Both the position numbers and the translations under genes were made by a program. 64,000 nucleotides of DNA from Favolaschia claudopus (lineage: Eukaryota; Basidiomycota; Agaricomycetes; Agaricales; Mycenaceae), in contig JAWWNJ010000005.1 in the NCBI GenBank assembly GCA_037176885.1, forward strand, positions 372,001 to 436,000, given 5' to 3'. Shown in pieces: positions 1-11,822 of this stretch; the first letter of the stretch is position 1; every line of letters begins with the position of its first letter. The notes below the pieces were generated by a model. The model did no database searches. It was not told the origin of the DNA and was given only the letters and a program-made list of their open reading frames with translations.

Positions 1-1640
1 GTTGAGGAAGGCAATCCGAATGTGTGTCTTGTTCGAGATTTCAGGTTGATTTTTCCCGACTGTCATAGGCGGGCTCTATCGTGGAAGGAAAAATTAATGT
101 CCTAAGAAAACTCAAGATCCGGATTCGTGCGGCGCCTGCTAAGACATCTACTGTGATATCGTTCCGCGCAAAGTCAGCCAGTTTAACTTGTTGACTGCCT
201 CCAGCTCTGATCACCTTGCAGAATACAAACAGACCCGCAGCCTCGAATCGTTCAACTCTCTCAGACTACGGAGGACAAGGCAGTGCCGATTGTCATCCCG
301 CGCCCTCATCCTGTGCTCGCGCAGTCGTAAGAGCTGGTGCAACCTCACGTTTGTCAATAATTTTCTCTTTAATACTTGTATGAATTCGCAGTTCAACATT
401 TTAGGTTTGCCTTCAAGTCAACCTGTAGAAATTGCCAGTGTTAATTTCGCCGTCCTATGTTCGACAGTCAGCCTGGGTTTGTTCAATATTGCAATTGTTT
501 CTTGTTTCCGTCCGAATACATTAGTTGGACTTTCCTGTTCTGGTGTCTCCAGTTCAGATATCCATGGGTACAAACACGCCCCACCTATTTGCCGCGTTTT
601 GGATCAGAATTCTTGCCCACATAAATCTACATCTCCAGCCAAGCTCGATTGTACTCTTCTTATTCTTGTTTTCGCTTTTAATCAAGGCTCGACCAGCAGA
701 AGTCAATCAGCAAATCATAGAAAGTCATCCGCCGCTGTGAACTCGAATTTCGCGCTGCGCCATTCGGTTACTCTGTATTCAACCGCGGATTCGATCACTG
801 TGCCATTTACCCTTGGAAAGATGGCGTTCTCACTGCTGATGAGCTTCAATGAAAGCACTTGGAACCTTGGCTGGCCGAGAAACGTGCACGCTTCCAACAC
901 CAAACCTGTTCTCAGCGATTTCGAGGGGCAATGGGCCTCACAGGTTGGTGATTTTTAAATTTTATGCTACATGCTGGCCGGAAGCACACTCAAAGCCTTT
1001 CATTCATCTGGTGAATGTGAAGGGTGTGCAATCCATGTACAATCACCTTATTGCCCCTAGTTTTCACGTAACCCTCTTGGTTCATGAATGCGAGTCTAAA
1101 TCTCCAGTCAAAGCTTACAAGTCAGATTATCTGAAATTACCTCCAGGGACACTGATATATGCCTCACGCACAACGGTATAGGTTCCAGTTTCTGCGACCG
1201 TTGATGAACGATATAGTTGATTTTGATCCAAAGCCACGGCCGACAACGAATTAGGTTCTCGACCATCTTGAAGCTATTTTGACAGAATTGAGGTCGCGGA
1301 GTTTTCGAGTACGCGGAAAAGGAGAATACAGGATCTTTTTGGGCCACTCTCGAAGCTTCGTCAGACTCACTGGTTGCACAGAATTGGCTACATTATTGGA
1401 GAACTATCCCCATTCAACCGACCTCAATGTTGTAGTTTTGTGGTTCAGGGGATTTCGTCTATCTTCAATCTCTTCCCCCGCAGAATCTTCGGGAAAATTA
1501 GACGGGTATGATATTGCCGCCATCCAGCCTTTTTGAGATGCGATACTTGATTCACTGCTTCACTGCTCTTGGTAGGATAGTGGTAGGTTGAGGTCGTGTG
1601 GAGGTTGAGATGTAACTGATTAATTGCCGAACCTTTAGGT
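1..1640. other. No supported gene
   Basis: Frames are open for up to about 250 codons on the + strand (188-958), but the translation is serine/leucine-rich with no recognisable family and no convincing splice structure. I see no RNA gene or clear repeat here. It may be decayed intergenic or transposon-derived DNA. Confidence 0.4.
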
Positions 1641-1830
1641 TTGGCTCCTTACAAGAATTTCTTTGTTACTCCCCGATTGGGGTCTGCTTACCAATTACAC
1701 AGCCACCCATTTTGGTTCAACGCAAGTTCCTTGTTACACCCCGATTAGGAAGTGTACAGCCACCCATTTTGGTTCAGCGCAAGTTTCTTGTTGACTACCG
1801 ATTAGGAAGTGTACAGCCACTCATTTGCCT
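1640..1830. repeat. 57-bp tandem repeat, about three copies
   Basis: Units beginning with acagccacycattt start near 1699, 1756 and 1813, giving a 57-bp period, with a partial diverged unit before them. Each full unit contains a cgcaagtt(c/t)cttgtt block followed by ccgattaggaagtgt. The third unit is truncated. No coding capacity is evident. Confidence 0.75.
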
Positions 1831-1999
1831 GTTTGGTTTTGCTTGCTATGGTGGCCCTATTTATTGAAAAAAGGTAGTACTGCATTTCCCTATCTACATA
1901 TGTCTTCAAAAGTATCAGTTCTTTGGTGTCCTCTGAATAGCCGAGTCGGCGGAGATTGGAATTCCCGGATGCACACGAATGAAAAACTGTGTGATTTTG

Positions 2000-2785
2000 T
2001 CACCCTCATGTGATTGTGACCTGTCGTGTTCAGGTAGGACCGGTGATTTTCCCAGGTGAGGTTTGATACAAAATTCTGGCGCTCACCACTTCTTGTCCGG
2101 ACTGGGAGCGTCTGAGCAGGCCATCTCCGTGTCCGGACCGACGCTCAGACCCTCCAAAATCCGTCAAATCTTGTCCGGACTCTGGTACAAGCCTACAAGG
2201 CCCAAAAATTCGCAAAAAATGGCCAAAAATCCCAGAAAATCGCGAAAAATCCACCAGAAAAATTGTTTCCGTGCTTCTACGCGTCTACGTCGGCGTCATC
2301 TTCAATATCACTATATGTATGGAATCCTGTCTCCGCCGCTGCACCATATTCAACAATGCCACTGCTGCCATTGCAGGATAGCAAATGAGTATTAGCAGGG
2401 TGGCAAGTCGTGATCATAAAGGTAGTACGAGTATATATTGATTAAAGTATATTCATTGTTCTTCAATCCGAGTGCACTGGCCACAAAGTGGTTGTTTTGG
2501 GAACCGACGGTGGCATGAATTCATTGTTGTGTAATCCCGAAAGTATCCCGAATCTCCCGCGTCATTGTTGTCCGGACTGCAAATCCGAGCGCGTCGACCC
2601 CAAACCCATTGTCCGGACGCTTGAACCTGAGATTTTTTGCTCAGGACCCATTCTTGTCCGGACTGGGACCTGAGGTGGCAGCGATTTTGAGAAATTTTGT
2701 CCGGACTCCGGTATTTCACCTCGGCTGGGATAATCACCGGTCCTGTTCAGGTTCCGACCTGAATCAAGTCACTTTGATGTGACAT
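2000..2785. mobile_element. Non-autonomous DNA element (MITE-like) with long imperfect terminal inverted repeats
   Basis: The left end (around 2028-2075, containing aggaccggtgattttccc) matches the reverse complement of the right end (around 2705-2752, containing gggataatcaccggtcct). Weaker matching continues outward to about 2000 and 2785. The interior carries at least seven copies of a tgtccggac motif and no transposase frame, so this looks like a non-autonomous element. I could not fix its exact ends or a target-site duplication by eye, and the superfamily is not assigned. Confidence 0.65.
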
Positions 2786-3930
2786 GTTTGTCACTTTTAC
2801 TGGCCTTTCCCTCTTTACGCCGATTCCATTCGTGGCTCTTCCAGTGCTCATTGCTTTGAACACCTAGGTCTCTGCTGTGTCCAGGGAAAGATATTTGATG
2901 CTTGACCTCTGTCTACAGAGTCTCAGTATGACTTTCCGGCAGCCGGCTACTAAGACTCCGAGTCTCCAACTCCAAGTTTGAAGTTTCGTTCTTCAAGTTG
3001 TATCTTTCGAGATGTGATTTTGTGTGGGAGAGACTCGGAGACGGAACACGATAGTACCTAAAGTATTATATGATCAGAGTAAGTGCTTTAAATCATGAAT
3101 GGAAGCACAGCTTGCTAGATCAACGCCTACTTGTTCCAGAGTGCGACTTTGAGGATTGTGCAAGGATCGTGGGATACAAAAGCGAAGGTAAGTTACTAGC
3201 AGCAGTGTATCCGTGCATACCCTCTGTATTGGTATGCCAATTTGAAGGTTTAAGTGTGCATGCCCTCGAGTTCTCGCTGCCGCTTCCCGCGCCTGCGAAC
3301 ATGCGACCAACCTTCATCGCTCCATCCTACCCCCCATTCCACTTGCCTTCTTTTCTTTCTGTGTTTCTCTGTTTGTGAGGAGGTTGGATCAACTTGAAGT
3401 GCCTCAAGTTGGCCGCGCCCATTCACTTATTTGTTTGTTCAGGAATCCACGCCTGCCTCGAACGATTTGCTTGGCGCCTCATTTGTCACCTACTAATGTG
3501 TTCATTCAGAAACCTGCAATCTGCAACTTGCGGTGGTTCCTCAAGACGAGCATCATCTTGTTTTTGAATAGGATTGATTTGTTTCGCCTTTCTCACTGCC
3601 CAGTTTCTTTCTCACTACGATGTCCTTCCCAGGCTCCTCCTTCCCCTCGGCTCTCCTCCACCCTTCTCTCTTCCCTCCCGTTTCCTGTTATTTACAAATC
3701 CCTCCCCTTTTCTCGCAGGGTCACTACTCCCCAACTACACCCTCGGCAACAACTATGCCGCTGTGTGCAATTACTTGGTGAGCTTGAACCAGCGTGTGGC
3801 GAAACGGCATTGAATTTCTGCGCATCATACTCGTAGGACAGATACGGAGTTGGGTGTGACATCAACGGCGTGGCAGGGTTCATATGATCATCCCTATGCT
3901 TTTGTCCGTGCAGAGAGTCGTCAGTGCTGG
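2786..3930. other. No supported gene
   Basis: Several short open frames exist but none resembles a known family. A pyrimidine-rich stretch lies at about 3320-3720. This DNA is the left flank of the 924-bp tandem array. Confidence 0.35.
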
Positions 3931-3940
3931 GCAGCTTCGA

Positions 3941-6900
3941 GCCTCGGTAATCATGTTTGTGGGTGGCCAGAAGGAGAAGAAAAAAATCGCCGGAAAAGGA
4001 AAGAAGGAAGGAGGAAAAAGGGAGAATTTCGAAGGATTTCATGCCTATCTCAGCCTTGTAGAACTCGATTTTTTCTTCGCTGCGCGGCATGATTTTGCTG
4101 TTGGCTAAGAAACGCTCAGTTCATGGCTGCAGACACTAGCAGATCTACTGGTGTTCCATAACAGAACCCTCCCATCAGAGGAGAAATTTTGCTGGAATGT
4201 TCAATCAAAAAACAGGGCCGCCGTAAGTGTCTGTTAATTTTGTTTGATAAGATAGAGAATCCCTGTTATTGAGCTACACAACGATTCTGTCTTCTCGACA
4301 TAATCTCAACTACCAAATAAAAAATGGAAGGAGCGAGCAAACTCCAAAAATGATCGCAGTTTTGTCACTACAGCAGGGAGGAAATTAGGTAAGGTAAGAT
4401 ATTGTCTCGCCAACCACCAGTGGTCCACCACATTCTTTGAGAATCTCAGGTCTCCCATACTCCAAATTGCTGCCAGCAGCATCCCCGCAGAGTGTTGAAT
4501 ATCATTTCAGAACCAAATTGTGCATCGGTGATGCCAGGATAAATTGAGACACGGTCCATACTGCTGCAGAGCATTCCCCCCATCCTAAATCCAAGCCTTG
4601 GATACTACACTGCATTTTTAACACTGCGCTCAGACGCAGAATTCAATCAAGAATGAACGGAGAAGTAAATCAAGGGGCCTCGGCATTCGCCGGCTTGCCC
4701 GTTTTGGTGTACTTGTGATGGTATCACCTTCATACGCCTTTTTTGGATGGATCATCAAGGCATACACCTTTTTGGGACACGATCAAAGGCATACACCCTT
4801 TTCGGACAGCATACACCATATAGGGTGTATGCCATCACCACAAACACCATAAACGAGCCAGCTTGCCTCGGTAATCATGTTTGTGGGCGGCCAGAAGGAG
4901 AAGAAAAAAATCGCCGGAAAAGGAAAGAAGGAAGGAGGAAAAAGGGAGAATTTCGAAGGATTTCATGCCTATCTCAGCCTTGTAGAACTCGATTTTTTCT
5001 TCGCTGCGCGGCATGATTTTGCTGTTGGCTAAGAAACGCTCAGTTCATGGCTGCAGACACTAGCAGATCTACTGGTGTTCCATAACAGAACCCTCCCATC
5101 AGAGGAGAAATTTTGCTGGAATGTTCAATCAAAAAACAGGGCCGCCGTAAGTGTCTGTTAATTTTGTTTGATAAGATAGAGAATCCCTGTTATTGAGCTA
5201 CACAACGATTCTGTCTTCTCGACATAATCTCAACTACCAAATAAAAAATGGAAGGAGCGAGCAAACTCCAAAAATGATCGCAGTTTTGTCACTACAGCAG
5301 GGAGGAAATTAGGTAAGGTAAGATATTGTCTCGCCAACCACCAGTGGTCCACCACATTCTTTGAGAATCTCAGGTCTCCCATACTCCAAATTGCTGCCAG
5401 CAGCATCCCCGCAGAGTGTTGAATATCATTTCAGAACCAAATTGTGCATCGGTGATGCCAGGATAAATTGAGACACGGTCCATACTGCTGCAGAGCATTC
5501 CCCCCATCCTAAATCCAAGCCTTGGATACTACACTGCATTTTTAACACTGCGCTCAGACGCAGAATTCAATCAAGAATGAACGGAGAAGTAAATCAAGGG
5601 GCCTCGGCATTCGCCGGCTTGCCCGTTTTGGTGTACTTGTGATGGTATCACCTTCATACGCCTTTTTTGGATGGATCATCAAGGCATACACCTTTTTGGG
5701 ACACGATCAAAGGCATACACCCTTTTCGGACAGCATACACCATATAGGGTGTATGCCATCACCACAAACACCATAAACGAGCCAGCTTCGCCTCGGTAAT
5801 CATGTTTGTGGGCGGCCAGAAGGAGAAGAAAAAAATCGCCGGAAAAGGAAAGAAGGAAGGAGGAAAAAGGGAGAATTTCGAAGGATTTCATGCCTATCTC
5901 AGCCTTGTAGAACTCGATTTTTTCTTCGCTGCGCGGCATGATTTTGCTGTTGGCTAAGAAACGCTCAGTTCATGGCTGCAGACACTAGCAGATCTACTGG
6001 TGTTCCATAACAGAACCCTCCCATCAGAGGAGAAATTTTGCTGGAATGTTCAATCAAAAAACAGGGCCGCCGTAAGTGTCTGTTAATTTTGTTTGATAAG
6101 ATAGAGAATCCCTGTTATTGAGCTACACAACGATTCTGTCTTCTCGACATAATCTCAACTACCAAATAAAAAATGGAAGGAGCGAGCAAACTCCAAAAAT
6201 GATCGCAGTTTTGTCACTACAGCAGGGAGGAAATTAGGTAAGGTAAGATATTGTCTCGCCAACCACCAGTGGTCCACCACATTCTTTGAGAATCTCAGGT
6301 CTCCCATACTCCAAATTGCTGCCAGCAGCATCCCCGCAGAGTGTTGAATATCATTTCAGAACCAAATTGTGCATCGGTGATGCCAGGATAAATTGAGACA
6401 CGGTCCATACTGCTGCAGAGCATTCCCCCCATCCTAAATCCAAGCCTTGGATACTACACTGCATTTTTAACACTGCGCTCAGACGCAGAATTCAATCAAG
6501 AATGAACGGAGAAGTAAATCAAGGGGCCTCGGCATTCGCCGGCTTGCCCGTTTTGGTGTACTTGTGATGGTATCACCTTCATACGCCTTTTTTGGATGGA
6601 TCATCAAGGCATACACCTTTTTGGGACACGATCAAAGGCATACACCCTTTTCGGACAGCATACACCATATAGGGTGTATGCCATCACCACAAACACCATA
6701 AACGAGCCAGCTTGCCTCGGTAATCATGTTTGTGGGCGGCCAGAAGGAGAAGAAAAAAATCGCCGGAAAAGGAAAGAAGGAAGGAGGAAAAAGGGAGAAT
6801 TTCGAAGGATTTCATGCCTATCTCAGCCTTGTAGAACTCGATTTTTTCTTCGCTGCGCGGCATGATTTTGCTGTTGGCTAAGAAACGCTCAGTTCATGGC

Positions 6901-7638
6901 TGCAGACACTAGCAGATCTACTGGTGTTCCATAACAGAACCCTCCCATCAGAGGAGAAATTTTGCTGGAATGTTCAATCAAAAAACAGGGCCGCCGTAAG
7001 TGTCTGTTAATTTTGTTTGATAAGATAGAGAATCCCTGTTATTGAGCTACACAACGATTCTGTCTTCTCGACATAATCTCAACTACCAAATAAAAAATGG
7101 AAGGAGCGAGCAAACTCCAAAAATGATCGCAGTTTTGTCACTACAGCAGGGAGGAAATTAGGTAAGGTAAGATATTGTCTCGCCAACCACCAGTGGTCCA
7201 CCACATTCTTTGAGAATCTCAGGTCTCCCATACTCCAAATTGCTGCCAGCAGCATCCCCGCAGAGTGTTGAATATCATTTCAGAACCAAATTGTGCATCG
7301 GTGATGCCAGGATAAATTGAGACACGGTCCATACTGCTGCAGAGCATTCCCCCCATCCTAAATCCAAGCCTTGGATACTACACTGCATTTTTAACACTGC
7401 GCTCAGACGCAGAATTCAATCAAGAATGAACGGAGAAGTAAATCAAGGGGCCTCGGCATTCGCCGGCTTGCCCGTTTTGGTGTACTTGTGATGGTATCAC
7501 CTTCATACGCCTTTTTTGGATGGATCATCAAGGCATACACCTTTTTGGGACACGATCAAAGGCATACACCCTTTTCGGACAGCATACACCATATAGGGTG
7601 TATGCCATCACCACAAACACCATAAACGAGCCAGCTTC
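3941..7638. repeat. Four tandem copies of a 924-bp unit
   Basis: The phrase gcctcggtaatcatgtttgt recurs at 3941, 4865, 5790 and 6714, giving a period of 924-925 bp, and the copies read as nearly identical. The first copy differs in its opening part (gggtggcc instead of gggcggcc) and the second ends with one extra base. Each unit contains a purine-rich block, a short run of ggcatacacc(t/c)tttt microrepeats and a hairpin (gcatacacc-atatag-ggtgtatgc). No frame longer than about 90 codons lies wholly within a unit. The array is bounded on both sides by cagcttcgag (about 3932 and 7632), which suggests origin or expansion through microhomology. A satellite, a young local amplification and an assembly duplication are all possible. 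Confidence 0.9.
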
Positions 7639-9328
7639 GAGGGTCATCGGTACCGGTCATCAAAGAGATCACTGGATACAGTCAAACACGCATTGTCTGA
7701 TTCGTCTCGTTTTGGTTTATATATTCCATTGGCGATCTATTCTCTATGTCAATGTCCTTTCAGAGGGGTGTTTGGAGTATGTTTGGAGTTACAGTGCTTC
7801 CGTTAAATTGTTTCTAAGTATCTCGGTAAATAAATAATGTGTGGCAATGACAGCTTATGCATTATGGCTGAACACCAGGTACATGCTGAATATATAAGAT
7901 CTAAAATTTCTGGGTACATCGAGTCGGTGTGCCGGTTGTTTCTTAGTTTTACATACTCTAACAAAGGTTCGGCACCTGCCGCTTGCGGCCTTATCTCAGT
8001 TCATGAACATTCGTTCGTGGGCTCTTGTTGTCTTTGTTGGTGACTCGGTAAAGCTGAACGACTTCAGGTCTGGGTCTCGAGCGAGCAGTGGACAAAGGCA
8101 GCGCATTGATAGTAGTGTATGATTGGAGCTTCAACGTCGAGCACGTATCAAACAGATTGTTGAACAAGTTGTGGCAAAGATCAGAAGCAAATGAATTGTA
8201 TTGCGAGATTTTAAATTATCGACCCGCCTCGGCACAAACTGGAATGTGGTTCGCAGCCATGATTCTTTAAGCTGAGCAAACAATATTTGTGTCGTTCCGT
8301 CTGGCATTAGGAGTCTAAGCTTACTTGAACGAGTGGGTTTCTCGGTTTCTTCGACACTGAATAGTTGTCCGACCCGCTCGTAGGTAATGATTTCGTCCTA
8401 GACCGGTGACCGTCTGTCTATGGAGGCAAGCCTGTCGACAGGCTCGCCTTCATACACCGGCTGGATTCGAGCCTAATTTCGTCCGAGGCTTCGACAATCG
8501 GCCGTTTGGCAAATCTCCCGAATTTATTATTCCCGGGAGCCCTCCCGGCGTCAGACCTACCCGAGATTAAAGGCGCTGGTAGCGGCTTACCAGGTCATGG
8601 GCGAACACTGAGCTTTCATCGGAATTCGCGTATCTTGCAATTACATAGTATGTAATGAGGCAGTCACGTGACCGCGTTTCTTTATCTCGCGAATCACTCT
8701 CACTGCCCTCTCACGTCGACTCGGACAGCGACAAAGGCTGTCCTTGGCGTCGGTCCGACGAAACGTGGGCTTGTCTTGAGCTTGATCCTCAAAGCGTTGA
8801 ATGTCTCGTTGCTCAACATGACTGAATCTCCACTCCTCCGTCCTTGAATCCTCCTGGGTCTACAAAATGGGGCTGCTCTGGTGGACTGGCTGCGGGCAGC
8901 TGTAACCTGCGGGAAAATCTGGCAAAAGTGGCGATTTTCCGACCTTTTCCGACGGCCTTTGAATCCTGATCAGCGGAGTCAACTCAAATCAGTCACTGCC
9001 CGCCTCTAAGTATTAAACGTCGATCATCTCAACAACTGGCCAACACCTTGGGGCAATGACCATCTGTCGTACGTTACAGGCGTCGATGTCCTCAGCCCAG
9101 CTGAAACGGATTTGTCGCTTGTCATCATAATGGCAGGAAGCGAGCAAGACCCAACCATTGGTTCTTCCTTCCTCCCACCACTTCCAAGAGAGCCTCCGTC
9201 GTACGCCTCAGGTTGGGTGTTGTCGGTGCTGGACCCTTTCTTTCTTCTTCTTCTTCTGTCGCTCTCTTGTTGTTTTTCTCGATTCTAGTTTTCGCTTTCA
9301 TCTCTTCGACACTTAATCCTTTTGCACG
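7639..9328. other. Intergenic; upstream region of the membrane-protein gene
   Basis: I see no supported gene. A palindromic gtcacgtgac E-box-like sequence lies near 8671-8680, and a CT-rich stretch just precedes the start codon at 9329, as is common in fungal core promoters. No more specific regulatory site could be supported. Confidence 0.35.
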
Positions 9329-11626
9329 ATGTTCCACAAGCCAACTTTAATACTCAAGTCAACGGTAAGCCCTCCTTGATCTTATTCTAGTGGAAGCTGA
9401 CGTCTCCTACAGTACGCCGCTATTACTCTCAGTGTGTCGTATTCTTTGCGGTAGATTCCCGATCTGACTGTTTGCAGGTCGCGTCACTATCGCGTTCTTT
9501 CTCTTCTCTTTGATCCACTGCTTCGCACAAGGCATCATACAAGCCCTCCTATACAGCGTCGATTCCGAGTTCGAGGGGGTCGTAACGCAAATCATTCAAG
9601 CCGCCAGAATCCCGCTACAAAATTTGACTCTCCTTCAAGGCTCGCCCAATCACTGGACGCTTAGTATGTGCGACGACATTCCGCATGGACAGCCGCGGTA
9701 TCCGTGCTCGGTAATCTTTCAGTCGGGTGTCGGCGTTGGTAAAACACCTGGAGCCGTTGAAGCGGTAAGTATGTCCGTATTTTATGTCACTTCTCGCGAG
9801 TTCTCATAAAAAGTGTTACTTCAGGGTATCCGAGACTCCGTATCGGTGCGTTCAATGTTCATCTGCATACCCCGATCAGCATCATGACATCCTCTAGATC
9901 CTCCAAGATTACAACGCGGGATTTACCGTTGCCCCTTCTTTCGATAGCAACAATAGTCTCGCAGGAGTAACAGTCGAATCCAGCGCCGCCGCGCCCGTTT
10001 TCCTGAGCCGACAATGTGCGCGGATTCTAATGTACCCCCAGCAAGTGTGAGCGGCCTCATTCCTGTGTCTTTTCTCCTCCTTACCAGACCGAAGCCTTCA
10101 AAACTCCGTTCGCGAAGATATAGCGTTCATATTCTTCCAATTCTGGCTCATGGGTGTCTCCCTCTTTGGTGTTTCTCGAGGATCCATTCCGCATATGTGA
10201 GTTTTGTTCATTTCTCTTCATCCTCGTATTCGCCCCTCAACGATGACGCAGGCTTACCGCACTGGGATCCCGCTTCCTGATAACCGCCTGGAGCTCATAT
10301 ATTCTCATATACCGAACGAACAGTCAGAAGGGAATTTTCCAGGAAATGGTATCGACGCCAGGGACAGAGTGCGGCGTCGAGCTGTTCCCTACTTACTTTG
10401 GGACGCGTTATGCATTCAATGTGCGTTATCTTCGTTTTCGTTCGATGTCAGCTAATGAAATGCTTCAGGTCGCGGATGCCGTGCTCAACTTCTCCGCTCT
10501 CTTCGTATCCGGTCTACTCTCATGGAAGCTGTTGAAGGTATACTTCTCATTGTCCTCACAGACTTTCAGCCTTACTCAACGCCCTTTATTAGGTTTACAA
10601 GGCCCAATCGGTCAAGCGTGTTGGGGCGCCTGAAAACGTCATGCGTATCTATAAGGTCAGTTTCCTCCTGCTGCCTGACGAAAGCACACCTAACACTTGT
10701 CTTCTGTTAGTTCTTCATGGCAGTTCAAGCCGTATTGCAGCTAGAGGTCTTCGTACTCATCGTCGCGACAAGGTGCTGTCCAGTGTTGTTATTTCCTTAC
10801 ATCGCCAATGAACGCTTTCCAGCCTTTGGGTCGACCTTCTGACCAAGACAGCCATCAGCGTCCTTTCCACTCACACCACGCTCTACAACGCTCTCATCCT
10901 CGCGACGACCATCCTCGTTATACCATGGATCGCCTTGGTTCGTCGAACTCCCATTCCTCCTGGTCGTTCTGTCACATCGTCTAACTCGGAGAATAGGGTT
11001 GGTATGGTGTCCGACTGGAACGAAAGTCATTCATCATATCTTTCCTTGGCGTCGGCTTTTTCTTTATCGCTGGCTGGTCCATCATGTTCTACTCGATAGT
11101 ATATCGTTGGTCAGTCCTATTCGCTACTTGCTAAAAGACGTTGGCTGAAAATCGATGCCGCAGGTCCTTCGTTCAGTGGCCCTATCTCGCCTGCTTCGGC
11201 GTCGCGTCCTTCATCCTCATTATGTCAGTTTCGCATTGACTGCATTCTTGTTTTCGACACTCTAATTTCGAGACAGTGCTAGTATGGTTTTGGCAACAAT
11301 ATGCTGGAGGAACTTCGATCAGGGGCTCGCTGAATACTGTCCGTCGCCATACTTTCACCACAGTCATCCTCCTTACTCTCTTGACAGTGCACGCCGAAGC
11401 TGCACTGGCTGACTTTACCCCCGAAGTCTTCCAACACAGCGACATTGAAAAATCCGGCGAAAAGAACGGCGACTTCTACACCTACGACGAGCCCGATTTC
11501 CCGTTACCTACGTTCCATGCGAAAGCCCATTCACGTTCAGGCAGCAATTCCTCGTTTCCCGCACCCATACGAGGCCCGCCACCGTCGTACGACAAGCCTT
11601 ACTCTGGCAAACCAATGCCTTTCTGA
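9329..11626 (+). CDS. Multi-span membrane protein, basidiomycete family (paralogue A)
   Basis: I do not know its function. About a dozen exons can be joined with short GT-AG introns. The product starts MFHKPTLILKSTYAAITLSR, followed by a hydrophobic segment (FFLFSLIHCFAQGIIQALLY), a soluble stretch with a CDDIPHG motif, and then about six further hydrophobic segments. These include FIFFQFWLMGVSLFGV, VLNFSALFVSGLLSWKLLKV and LILATTILVIPWIALGWYGV. The tail is hydrophilic (FYTYDEPDFPLPTF) and proline/serine-rich, ending GKPMPF. The layout suggests a receptor- or transporter-like protein in a membrane with a cytosolic tail. The next gene, convergent to this one, is a paralogue with the same block order, which supports the exon model. 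Exact boundaries of exons near 10080 and 11330 are my best fit. Confidence 0.75.
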
Positions 11627-11822
11627 TCTTGACGATCATCCGGACATTTTTCCTTTGGGACCTTGTATTTGGAACGGACTCCGAGCACACGCAGACTCTC
11701 AAATGTACAATGTTACGATTAGTCACGCACTCCGTTACACACATAGTACCTAGTCAATGGTTATCGATAGGTAGAGAAGGTCAGTCCCGGGAAGGATGTG
11801 CCACAAGAACATTCACCACCGT

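Noticed and set aside
188..958. 256-codon frame near the left edge
   Set aside because: Low-information Ser/Leu-rich translation, no homology or splice context recognised.
3884..4108. Small gene beginning in the left flank and running into the first 924-bp unit
   Set aside because: The frame depends on a repeat edge, is Lys/Gly-rich, and is not preserved as a start in the other units.
8430..8460. cctgtcgacagg palindrome as an attachment or operator site
   Set aside because: A 12-bp palindrome is expected by chance in a window this size and nothing nearby supports a function.
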